From: Corynebacterium comes
Lineage (GTDB): Bacteria > Actinomycetota > Actinomycetes > Mycobacteriales > Mycobacteriaceae
DNA length: 64,000 nt
Direction: 5' to 3'
Assembly (NCBI RefSeq): GCF_009734405.1
Contig: NZ_CP046453.1
Location: 1-64,000, forward strand
Numbering within the stretch: position 1 is the stretch's first letter; each line of letters opens with the position of its first letter. Under the pieces are notes generated by a model. It made no database searches, was not told the origin of the DNA, and saw only the letters and a list, made by a program, of their open reading frames with translations. The position numbers and the translations under genes were made by a program. Positions 11,166 through 20,248 of this stretch are shown in pieces.

Positions 11166-11432
11166 TCAGAGCGTGAAACGGTGGTACACGGCCCTGCAGA
11201 CGGCACCGAACTCCCGGTTGAGATCACTCAGGGGCTCCAGCCGGTCCACCATCCGGGCGAGGGCCTCGCCAGCGGCGTGGGAGGTGGCGTGGACGGGGAT
11301 GCCGTCGATACGCGCCCCCGGTACGGCCGCCGCGGCGACGAGGGCACCGAAGTCCCGGATCTGGACACGGTGGGTGGCGCAGAACTCATCGGCGATCAGC
11401 AGCAGCTGTTCCGGCGTGAGGGAGGGGGTCAT
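11166..11432 (-). CDS. Doc/Fic-like protein with degenerate motif, putative toxin partner
   Basis: The 88-residue product resembles the N-terminal two thirds of Doc-type proteins (LTPEQLLLIADEF..., then IRDFGALVAAAAVPGA). It is encoded with a ribbon-helix-helix partner whose stop overlaps this start by four bases (ATGA), the typical toxin-antitoxin arrangement. Where active Doc/Fic proteins carry HPFxDGNKR, this protein reads EPLSDLNREF, so the catalytic His and the GNKR part are missing. It is shorter than Doc (about 125 residues). It may be an inactive relic, a divergent toxin with another mechanism, or an accessory protein. The alignment to Doc is by eye. Confidence 0.6.
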   Translation of the reverse strand: MTPSLTPEQLLLIADEFCATHRVQIRDFGALVAAAAVPGARIDGIPVHATSHAAGEALARMVDRLEPLSDLNREFGAVCRAVYHRFTL

Positions 11433-11641
11433 CCCCGCGCACGCCGCATCCGGGCCTCCAGGGCCGCGTGGCCGGGGATGACGTCGCGGGCGAGTTGGGC
11501 GACGGCGTCGTCGTTGACAAGACGGGTCGCGGCCGTGACGATGGCACGGACTGCCGCCTCGTGTTTGCTGGAGCCCTGGGCTTCGGCGAGGAGGGTGAGC
11601 GCGCGATCCTGATCCGGGGTGAGTCGAAGGGTCATGGCCAT
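11429..11641 (-). CDS. Ribbon-helix-helix (CopG/Arc-type) antitoxin-like regulator
   Basis: This 70-residue protein starts with a short strand (MTLRLTPDQDRAL) followed by helices (LLAEAQGSSKHEAAVRAIVTAA), the usual layout of ribbon-helix-helix DNA-binding antitoxins. A C-terminal extension (VNDDAVAQLARDVIPGH...) would contact the partner. The start could be ATG 11641 or ATG 11635, two codons apart. Its stop overlaps the start of the Doc-like gene (ATGA). Members of this class usually repress their own promoter, which would lie between 11642 and the terminator at about 11670. DNA binding is inferred from the fold pattern. Confidence 0.65.
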   Translation of the reverse strand: MAMTLRLTPDQDRALTLLAEAQGSSKHEAAVRAIVTAATRLVNDDAVAQLARDVIPGHAALEARMRRARG

Positions 11642-11668
11642 GACCCATTGGTACCAGAGTGCCGGCAA

Positions 11669-11708
11669 CGAAAAATCGCCCCGCGTACAAACGCGGAGCG
11701 ATTTCGGG
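11669..11708 (-). terminator. Terminator downstream of truncated secreted paralog
   Basis: A hairpin (AAATCGC-CCGCGT / ACGCGGAGCGATTT around ACAA-type loop) with AAAAA on its left reads as a U-tract on the minus strand. It follows the gene ending at 11743. Confidence 0.7.
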
Positions 11709-11742
11709 GTGATGCAGCTGGGTGGCCTCACGGCCGATTCAG

Positions 11743-12042
11743 CTAGCGACGCGGGCCGTTGTGGTGGCCGCCGTCGCGACGGTCCTTATCCTTGGAGGAA
11801 GCGGAGAAGGCCTTGAAGGAGGAGCCGTCGTTGTTCTTCTTGTTGTCGTGACGGTCGCCGCGGTAGTCGTGGCCGCGCTTCTTGTCCTTGTCGAAGCTGG
11901 AGACGCGGACGACGGAGGACTTGTCGTCCCTGTCGTTGTGTCCGCCACCGCGGTGGTCGTTGGCGACGGCCTGCGGAGCGAGGATGGCGGAGGCGGCCAG
12001 GGAGGCGCCGACGGCCAGGGTAGCGATACGCTTGGTGAACAT
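11743..12042 (-). CDS. Small secreted charged protein, truncated paralog C
   Basis: The 99-residue product has a signal peptide almost matching paralog B (MFTKRIATLAVGASLAASA..., cleavage AVA|N at 27/28). The mature part is rich in Asp, Lys, Arg, His and Gly. Its SSVVRVSS and KRGHDYRGDR stretches parallel SSNIVGSS and KGHKRGKKDD in paralog A. It stops before the Gly/Ala/Leu module and has no LANTG anchor, so it should be released or held by charge. ATG 12042 follows GAAGGGAAA. Function is unknown; metal or polyanion binding is conceivable from composition alone. It is the outermost member of the accessory block before gyrA. Confidence 0.7.
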   Translation of the reverse strand: MFTKRIATLAVGASLAASAILAPQAVANDHRGGGHNDRDDKSSVVRVSSFDKDKKRGHDYRGDRHDNKKNNDGSSFKAFSASSKDKDRRDGGHHNGPRR

Positions 12043-12398
12043 GAGATTTCCCTTCGGGGAGTAGACGGTCAATCTGGATTCGAGCTTGGGTACCGCCGGG
12101 GCCCTAAGTTCTTAGTGAACTGTGAACTCTTTGGCAGTAACTGTGATGGTAATTGCAATAAGAAGCGCATGTATGGCGAATCACTAAGGTCACACCAAGG
12201 GTCACCCCTTGTTAGGGGGGCGATTTGCATTGTTGGCAGCAGCTTTAATCGGTTAGCGGCTGCGTACCGGATAATAATTCACTGCTACCAGATTGATACC
12301 GCTGTGGGGGAGGGGCGGCGTCAAGAGACAGCGGAAACGGCTTTCAGGGCCCCGAGGGCTAGAATGAGAGGTCTGAACCCCCCTACAAGAAGGTGATC
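12043..12398. other. Divergent promoter region between paralog C and gyrA
   Basis: The 356 bp gap is AT-rich in its left half (about 12100-12290) and carries no supported gene. A TAGAAT hexamer preceded by GGC at 12360-12365 is a plausible extended -10 for gyrA. It would give a leader of about 28 bases. Confidence 0.5.
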
Positions 12399-14945
<2,547 letters not shown>

Positions 14946-14948
14946 CTC

Positions 14949-15293
14949 ATGGCAACACGTGACGTCTCAGTGACCCGAGTGTCACCCCTGTCCGCTTTCC
15001 GGGTCGGCCTGGCCATGTCGCTCGTCGGGATGGCCGCCTGGCTCATCGCCGTCGCACTGCTCTACGCGGGCATGGGTGCCGCCGGCATCTGGGACCAGGT
15101 CAACTCCCTGCTCGGCGACATCGGAGGCTCCCAGGCCGTCACCTTCGGCCTCGTCATGTCCTTCGCTGCCCTCCTGGGCGCGATCGGTGCGATCCTGACG
15201 ACCATCCTCGCGCCCCTGTCCGCGGTGGTCTACAACGCCATCGTCGACCTCTTCGGTGGCCTGCAGGTCAGACATCAGGAGGAGGCCTCCTGA
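14949..15293 (+). CDS. DUF3566 transmembrane protein
   Basis: This 114-residue protein matches the DUF3566 family found just downstream of gyrA in most actinobacteria. It has two predicted membrane helices (about 18-42 and 58-85) separated by a short extracytoplasmic loop (IWDQVNSLLGDIGG), and a C-terminal LFGGLQV segment. The family function is unknown. The gene begins three bases after the gyrA stop, so the two are translated from one message that ends at the hairpin after 15307. Confidence 0.9.
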   Translation: MATRDVSVTRVSPLSAFRVGLAMSLVGMAAWLIAVALLYAGMGAAGIWDQVNSLLGDIGGSQAVTFGLVMSFAALLGAIGAILTTILAPLSAVVYNAIVDLFGGLQVRHQEEAS

Positions 15294-15306
15294 CAGGGCC
15301 GGTACG

Positions 15307-15352
15307 GATCGCCTGTTCGGACGGATTTACCCCGTCTGAACAGGCGATTTGT
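15307..15352 (+). terminator. Terminator of the gyrA-DUF3566 operon
   Basis: A long stem (ATCGCCTGTTC.GACGG / CCGTC.GAACAGGCGAT) with a short ATTTACC loop starts 14 bases after the DUF3566 stop. The trailing TTTGT is a weak U-tract. Confidence 0.75.
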
Positions 15353-15378
15353 ACTAGTGGTTGAACTCTGGGTAGAGT
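15349..15378 (+). promoter_or_regulatory. Promoter of tRNA-Ile/tRNA-Ala
   Basis: TTGTAC (15349-15354) and TAGAGT (15373-15378) are separated by 18 bases and lie about 15 bases before the mature tRNA-Ile, which fits a sigma-A-type stable-RNA promoter. Confidence 0.5.
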
Positions 15379-15393
15379 TACGTTTCGTTCCCA

Positions 15394-15470
15394 GGGCCTA
15401 TAGCTCAGTTGGTTAGAGCGCATCGCTGATAACGATGAGGTCGCAAGTTCGATTCTTGCTAGGCCCACCA
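15394..15470 (+). tRNA. tRNA-Ile (GAT anticodon)
   Basis: The sequence folds as a complete cloverleaf with acceptor stem GGGCCTA/TAGGCCC, anticodon GAT at 15428-15430, a standard T arm (GTTCGATTC) and an encoded CCA end. Confidence 0.97.
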
Positions 15471-15477
15471 GGAACAT

Positions 15478-15550
15478 GGGGCATTAGCTCAATTGGTAGA
15501 GCATCTGCTTTGCAAGCAGAAGGTCAGGAGTTCGATTCTCCTATGCTCCA
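15478..15550 (+). tRNA. tRNA-Ala (TGC anticodon)
   Basis: This is a complete cloverleaf with acceptor stem GGGGCAT/ATGCTCC (one G-U pair), anticodon TGC at 15511-15513 and T arm AGGAG/CTCCT. CCA is not encoded. It lies seven bases after tRNA-Ile, so the pair is one transcript. Confidence 0.97.
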
Positions 15551-15573
15551 CAATAAGGTTGAACCCACGAAAA

Positions 15574-15608
15574 CCCGCCCTCCGGATAATCCGGAGGGCG
15601 GTTTTTCT
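15574..15608 (+). terminator. Terminator of the tRNA-Ile/Ala transcript
   Basis: The perfect stem CCGCCCTCCGGA / TCCGGAGGGCGG with a TAA loop is followed by TTTTT. Confidence 0.9.
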
Positions 15609-15703
15609 GTCTCCGCAGTCGGGCGTGCCGCTTCGATAACGAGGGCCGTATGCGTTACGATACCGAATCGTTACATATTCCCCCACGCATAAGGTGACAA
15701 GTC

Positions 15704-16183
15704 TTGAAGAATCTGAAGCGCGCCGCCATTGCTCTGGCATCCGCCGCAGTGATGTCTGTCGGGGTTGTCTCCCCGGCCAGCGCCCTCTCATCCCACCCCG
15801 CCCTCTCGTTCCGTCTTCCTGCGCCGTCCTCCTCGCCTGTGTCGAAGGACGCCGGACACATTGAGAATGAGACGGTCCGTCTGCTCAATGACTATCGGGC
15901 ATCCCGGGGCCTCAACCGTCTGAACGTCGATCCGGGGCTCACCTCCCAGGCCCGCGGCTGGTCCCAGCGCATGGCCGGCGGTAGTTCCTTTGCGCACAGC
16001 AATTCCAATGTGTTCGAGAACATCGCCTGGAACACCCACGCAGGTTCGGACAGCTTCTTCAACCAGTGGAAGGGCTCCCCGGGCCATAACCGCAACATGC
16101 TCGAGGCGGGTGTCACCAAGGTCGGAGTGGGTGTCGCATACGCCCCGGACGGCAAAGCCTACGCCACCATGCAGCTGTCCTGA
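15704..16183 (+). CDS. Secreted CAP/SCP-domain protein
   Basis: The 159-residue product has a signal peptide (MKNLKRAAIALASAAV..., cleavage ASA|L near 27) and a CAP domain: the VRLLNDYRASRGLNRLNVDPGLTS-type first helix, the HSNSNVFENIAWN motif and the GHNRNMLEAGVTKVGVG motif with conserved His and Glu. CAP proteins in actinobacteria are exported; their activities range from lipid binding to unknown. The start is TTG 15704, supported by AAGGTGA at 15691-15697 and a six-base spacer. It stands alone between the tRNA terminator and the CueP-like gene. Confidence 0.88.
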   Translation: MKNLKRAAIALASAAVMSVGVVSPASALSSHPALSFRLPAPSSSPVSKDAGHIENETVRLLNDYRASRGLNRLNVDPGLTSQARGWSQRMAGGSSFAHSNSNVFENIAWNTHAGSDSFFNQWKGSPGHNRNMLEAGVTKVGVGVAYAPDGKAYATMQLS

Positions 16184-16366
16184 TAGGACAACCCTGCAGC
16201 ACCGGAAAACGGGGCGGCCGGCCCAGGGCCCAGTTCCCGTTCCACTGTTCTGACCTGCTCCTTTCTTGTCGCGAACATGTGTCCGCGGAACCTTTGCCTT
16301 TTTTATCCAGCCCCAGACGTGTTAAATGGGGAAGATGTTACCTAAGCAAGGCGCAAGGAGTTTGAC

Positions 16367-16942
16367 GTGAAACGAACAGTGGCAGCCATGATCGCCCTCG
16401 CCCTCGGCCTGGCGGGATGCTCTGCGGCCGATGAGGAATCCACTGCCCCCGGCTCGGTTTCCCCACAGTCCTTCCTGAAGTCCCAGGGATTGTCCGGGAT
16501 GAACGCCGTGGAGATCGTCGATTACCTCGACCGGGTGCCCGTTGCCGCACGGGACACGGACCTCATGGCTTCGGTCCGCCACGACGAGCTGCTGCTGACG
16601 GCCGATGGTCAGGAGATCGCGCTCGATCTGCCGGAGGAGATGACCTATGTGTCGATCGCCCCGTATGTGGACGAGACCCACGACTGCTTCTATCACAGCC
16701 TGACCACCTGTAGGGGCGAGCTGGGCAACCAGCCTGTCCAGGTCGCCTTTGTCGATGGTGCGACGGGGGAGACGCTGATCGAGGAGGAGGTCACCACCTT
16801 CAGTAACGGTTTCTTCGGCTTCTGGGTGCCCAGTCACGCCACCGGCACGATCGAGGTCAGCCACCAGGGACGGACGGGGACAACGGAGTTTTCCACGGAG
16901 GAAGACGGTGCCACCTGCGTCACTGACCTCCAGTTGGTCTAG
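16367..16942 (+). CDS. cueP: CueP-family copper-binding lipoprotein
   Basis: The 191-residue product matches the CueP family, periplasmic copper-binding proteins first known from Salmonella. Motifs in order are FLKSQGLSGMNAVEIVDYLD, LMASVRHDELLL, SIAPYVDETHDC, FYHSLTTCRGEL, GFFGFWVP and TCVTDLQLV. Three conserved cysteines (in THDC, TTC and ATC) are the likely metal ligands. The N-terminus is a lipobox signal (LGLAGC), so in this organism the protein is a lipoprotein on the outer face of the membrane. The start is GTG 16367 after AAGGAG. A cation-diffusion-facilitator gene follows. Copper binding is inferred from the family. Confidence 0.88.
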   Translation: MKRTVAAMIALALGLAGCSAADEESTAPGSVSPQSFLKSQGLSGMNAVEIVDYLDRVPVAARDTDLMASVRHDELLLTADGQEIALDLPEEMTYVSIAPYVDETHDCFYHSLTTCRGELGNQPVQVAFVDGATGETLIEEEVTTFSNGFFGFWVPSHATGTIEVSHQGRTGTTEFSTEEDGATCVTDLQLV

Positions 16943-17010
16943 GACAATGCCCTGCGAACAGCGTTTTCATTAAAGTGTCAATAACGCTGAAGGGGGACTA
17001 GGCTGAAGCC

Positions 17011-17943
17011 ATGGCCACCCGCGCGCATGATCACGGGCACGAGCACGGTTTCGGCGGCACGCACACCACGTCCGCCCCGCTGCGCGCGCTCGCGATCGCG
17101 TTCGGCATCACCGCTACGGTGTTCTTCGCCGAGCTGACGGCGGGCCTGATCTCTGGTTCTCTGTCACTGCTCTCGGACGCAATGCACATGTTCTCGGACG
17201 CCGCGGGGCTGATTATCGCGCTGCTGGCTGCGCTGGTGGGCGGGAAGGCGGCGTCGAGAAGCGCGACGTTCGGCTACCGGCGCGTGGAGGTGCTGGCGGC
17301 GCTGGTGAATGCGGTGGCGGTGACGGTCGTGGTGGCATGGATCCTCATTCAGGCGCTCGGGCGGCTGGGGGAGGTTCGTGAGATCGACACGACGCTGATG
17401 CTCACCGTGGCCGTGATCGGCCTCGTCGCGAACGGGCTCTCCGCCTGGGTGCTGGCACGGCACAGATCGGAGAACCTCAACGTCCGGGGTGCGTTCCTGC
17501 ACGTGCTTGCGGACATGCTGGGTTCAGTGGCGGTCATCATCGCGGGTCTGGTGATCCGCTTCACGGGATGGACGCCGGCGGACACCATCGCCTCGTTGGC
17601 GATCGTGGCGTTCGTGCTGCCGCGGGCACTGACCCTGCTGTGGCAGACGGTGGAGGTGCTGCTGGAGAGGGTGCCGCGAGGGGTGGATGGGCGGGAGGTC
17701 GAGCAGGCACTCTGTGGGCTGCCGGGCGTGAGTGCGGTCCACGACCTGCACATCTGGTCCACTGACGGCGTGACCCCGCTCGCCACCTGCCACCTTGTGG
17801 TTGATGATTCCTGTGTGGATCCCTCAGCCTGCGGCATCCTCGCGGAGGCCCAGGCCGCGCTGCATCAGTTCGGCATCGAGCACTCCACGATCCAACTCGA
17901 GCACCCGGGTCACCTGGAGGACGAGCAGGTGTGCGGACCCTAG
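17011..17943 (+). CDS. Cation diffusion facilitator family metal exporter
   Basis: This 310-residue protein is a CDF/ZnT-type divalent-metal/proton antiporter. It has a His-rich N-terminus (HDHGHEHGFGGTH), six predicted membrane helices (about 25-205) and two HxxxD metal sites: HMFSD in helix 2 and HVLAD in helix 5. A cytoplasmic C-terminal domain carries VHDLHIWS. It resembles CzcD/ZitB exporters of Zn, Co or Cd; the metal cannot be fixed by reading. It lies 68 bases after the CueP-like gene, suggesting a small metal-homeostasis unit. Its stop overlaps the convergent gene by four bases. Confidence 0.92.
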   Translation: MATRAHDHGHEHGFGGTHTTSAPLRALAIAFGITATVFFAELTAGLISGSLSLLSDAMHMFSDAAGLIIALLAALVGGKAASRSATFGYRRVEVLAALVNAVAVTVVVAWILIQALGRLGEVREIDTTLMLTVAVIGLVANGLSAWVLARHRSENLNVRGAFLHVLADMLGSVAVIIAGLVIRFTGWTPADTIASLAIVAFVLPRALTLLWQTVEVLLERVPRGVDGREVEQALCGLPGVSAVHDLHIWSTDGVTPLATCHLVVDDSCVDPSACGILAEAQAALHQFGIEHSTIQLEHPGHLEDEQVCGP

Positions 17944-18185
17944 CGCTCCTGGTCCTTATGGCCGACGCTGAACTTGGCGATCTCGCTTCCGCGCACGAGC
18001 CGGGGCTCGCCGTCGAGGTCGGTACATTCGAAGGTGGCGTCAGGGTTCTCTGATTCGACAACGGCGCGGAGGCGTTCGAAGTTGTTGACCTCCGGCAGGC
18101 CGTTCTCGTCCTTCTCCTCCGACTGAGCGGGGAAATGGAAGGTCTGGTCGTTGATGGTGGTGACGGTGAGCACGTTGATCGGCAT
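17940..18185 (-). CDS. Small conserved hypothetical protein
   Basis: This 81-residue protein begins MPINVLTVTTINDQTFHFPAQ and contains one Cys and an acidic middle (SEEKDENGLPEVNNFE). It has no signal peptide or membrane segment, and the alternation of strands suggests a small beta-rich domain. I do not recognise a named family. ATG 18185 is preferred over an upstream ATG at 18221 because the intervening peptide looks non-coding. It ends overlapping the CDF gene tail to tail. Confidence 0.6.
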   Translation of the reverse strand: MPINVLTVTTINDQTFHFPAQSEEKDENGLPEVNNFERLRAVVESENPDATFECTDLDGEPRLVRGSEIAKFSVGHKDQER

Positions 18186-18223
18186 GCAGCCGACAATACC
18201 TATGCCCCACGTCACACGCACCG

Positions 18224-18901
18224 TTACTTCTTGTGGACGCCCTCTTCCTCGTCCTTCTTCTCGGCCTCTTCGGTCTCTTCGGTGTCCTCGGTGCTGTTCT
18301 CGAGGTTCTCGCCGGCCTCGTCCATAGCGGCGGCCCGGTGCTTCTCCAGCTGCTCGTCGAGGGAGCTCAGGAGCTCCTCGTCGACCTCGGCGGGAACGCC
18401 CTCCTCCGGGGTGGTGGTGGAGTAGACCAGGGTCGACTCGGCCTCGGGTGCCTTCGCTTCGGTGCCGGCGAAGTCCTCGACGCGCGGCGGGGTGTCGCCC
18501 GGCTTCGCCTGCTGGCGGGTGAACCAGTACACCCCACCGGCGATGGCGGAGAGCAGGAGGGCGATCAGCCCGGCAGTCGTCAACGTGCGACGACGCTTGG
18601 CGGCCCGGATGCTCTTCGGCGAAGGGCGGTTCTCGGAGGCCTTCTCCAGCCGCTTTTTCGCGGCGTCCAGTCGGGCGTGAGCGGCCTGGGTCACCAGGCC
18701 GGCCTCGCGGCGGCCTTCGTCGAGAAGCGAGCTGCTGCGGGCCTTGAGCTCATCGAGGTCGACGCGCGAGGCGGCGTCGGAGAGCAGATCGTATGCCTCG
18801 CGGGTCTTCTTCTCGTTGTACTCCTTGAGGTGTTCGCGGACGGCGCTCGCGGCGCTGAGTGCCATCTTCAGGGTTGCGGGGTTCACGGCTTGCTCCTTCA
18901 T
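18224..18901 (-). CDS. Conserved single-pass membrane protein
   Basis: The 225-residue product has a cytoplasmic helical N-terminal half (about 1-105; Ala/Glu/Lys/Arg-rich, coiled-coil-like, with LDAAKKRLEKASE). One membrane helix (about 112-132, TTAGLIALLLSAIAGGVYWF) follows, then a very acidic extracytoplasmic tail (EENLENSTEDTEETEEAEKK-like). Similar proteins occur in corynebacteria with no assigned function. ATG 18901 was chosen because it starts the helical region (MKEQAVNPATLKMAL). It lies 38 bases upstream of the small hypothetical gene and may share its transcript. Confidence 0.7.
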   Translation of the reverse strand: MKEQAVNPATLKMALSAASAVREHLKEYNEKKTREAYDLLSDAASRVDLDELKARSSSLLDEGRREAGLVTQAAHARLDAAKKRLEKASENRPSPKSIRAAKRRRTLTTAGLIALLLSAIAGGVYWFTRQQAKPGDTPPRVEDFAGTEAKAPEAESTLVYSTTTPEEGVPAEVDEELLSSLDEQLEKHRAAAMDEAGENLENSTEDTEETEEAEKKDEEEGVHKK

Positions 18902-19177
18902 GTCGGAATCGTCTGCCTTCAAGCGTAGCCAGAACAACCCCTCCGCGCCGCCGGTCCCGGTCTGGGAATTCCGTGCGAAACAAACTGGACAGCTTGGTTC
19001 AGATCTGCGCCGGTAAGGGCGGATTTGACGATTTAAATTCATCTCACCAGTGAATCATTGTCGCAGGTCAGGGCATTAGTCGCACGTGTTATCTTTGAAA
19101 AAATTACCCCGGCCGTTCCGATGCCTTGCTACATTCACAGCCACTTGCTCAACGGACATCGAAAAGGAGGGTCGGAC

Positions 19178-20152
19178 ATGAACGCAACAGCATCGCAGCA
19201 CAGCGCCAAGCGGCGTTTCTCCGCCTCCGCTCCGTTCGATTCCTTCGACCCCGTCGAGACGCATCAGGCACAGGTACCTTCCCGTACCTCCCTCTCCTTT
19301 GAGGTCATGCCGCCGCGCCACGATGCCGACGAGGCGAAGATCGACGAACTCCTGGCCACCCTCCGGTCCTACAACCCGGACTACATCTCCGTGACCAGCT
19401 CACGGAATTCCGGTTGGCTGGAGGGCACCGCCAGGTTCATCGAGAAGATCGACGCCCGGACCCGGATCCCCACCCTCGCGCACCTGGCCTGCACCGCAGG
19501 CACCCGCGGGGAACTCATCGGCTGGATCAACCGGCTCATGGACTCCGGGGTGCGCGGCTTCCTCGCCCTCCGCGGCGACTACGCCGAGGGGCAGACCGGA
19601 ATGCCGGCGGGTTACCTCCCGCACGCCACCGATCTCATCAGCCTCATCCGAACCCTGGAGAACGATCAGCGCGCCCGCTTCGGTGCCGGCCGCCTGGCCA
19701 TCGGCGTGGCCGCCTACCCCAGTGGCCATGAGGAATCCGCGAGCAAGGACGAGGACATCGACGTCCTCCTGACCAAGCAACGTCTCGGTGCGGACTTCGC
19801 CATCACCCAGCTCTTCTTCGACGCGGAGGACTACCTCCGCTTCGCGGAGAGAGCCCGTCTGGCGGGAGTACGGATCCCGCTCATACCGGGAATCATGCCC
19901 ATGACGAGTCTCGCGAGACTGCGCCGAATGGGACAGCTCTCCGGACTCAACGTCCCCGCCCGGCTCCTGAGCCGGCTGGAGGCGGCGGGACCGGAGGGCG
20001 AATACCAGACGGGCCTCGACCTCACGGCCGAGCTCGCGCGGACCATCCTGGCGGCCGGTGCCGGTGGAATGCACGTCTACACATTCAACCGGCCCGACAC
20101 CACCACGGAACTGCTGGACCGCATCGGAATCGCGCCCCCACCAACCGGTTAG
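19178..20152 (+). CDS. metF: Methylenetetrahydrofolate reductase
   Basis: MetF reduces 5,10-methylene-THF to 5-methyl-THF, the methyl donor for methionine synthesis. The 324-residue FAD-binding TIM-barrel protein shows SLSFEVMPPR (strand 1, catalytic Glu), ISVTSS, LAHLACTAGTR, GFLALRGDY and FAITQLFFDAEDY with IPLIPGIMPM. ATG 19178 follows AAAAGGAGG; the frame remains open upstream but is unlikely to be translated. metE follows 96 bases downstream, so the pair supplies and uses methyl-THF. In C. glutamicum these genes are repressed by McbR, but I see no clear TAGAC-N6-GTCTA box here. Confidence 0.95.
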   Translation: MNATASQHSAKRRFSASAPFDSFDPVETHQAQVPSRTSLSFEVMPPRHDADEAKIDELLATLRSYNPDYISVTSSRNSGWLEGTARFIEKIDARTRIPTLAHLACTAGTRGELIGWINRLMDSGVRGFLALRGDYAEGQTGMPAGYLPHATDLISLIRTLENDQRARFGAGRLAIGVAAYPSGHEESASKDEDIDVLLTKQRLGADFAITQLFFDAEDYLRFAERARLAGVRIPLIPGIMPMTSLARLRRMGQLSGLNVPARLLSRLEAAGPEGEYQTGLDLTAELARTILAAGAGGMHVYTFNRPDTTTELLDRIGIAPPPTG

Positions 20153-20248
20153 GGCACGGCCGATCGACTGCATGCACCGGGAGCCCCCGCGAAAAGCAGT
20201 CCACACTCTTATTCTTTCCTGCGAACTTTATCGAAAGGCTTCCTTTCC

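Noticed and set aside
16335..16356. A DtxR/iron-box-like TTACCTAAG element upstream of cueP
   Set aside because: Only about half of the 19-base DtxR consensus is matched, so it is not reported as a site.
19058..19177. An upstream extension of metF
   Set aside because: The extra 40 residues are not typical of MetF and the ATG at 19178 has a far better ribosome site.
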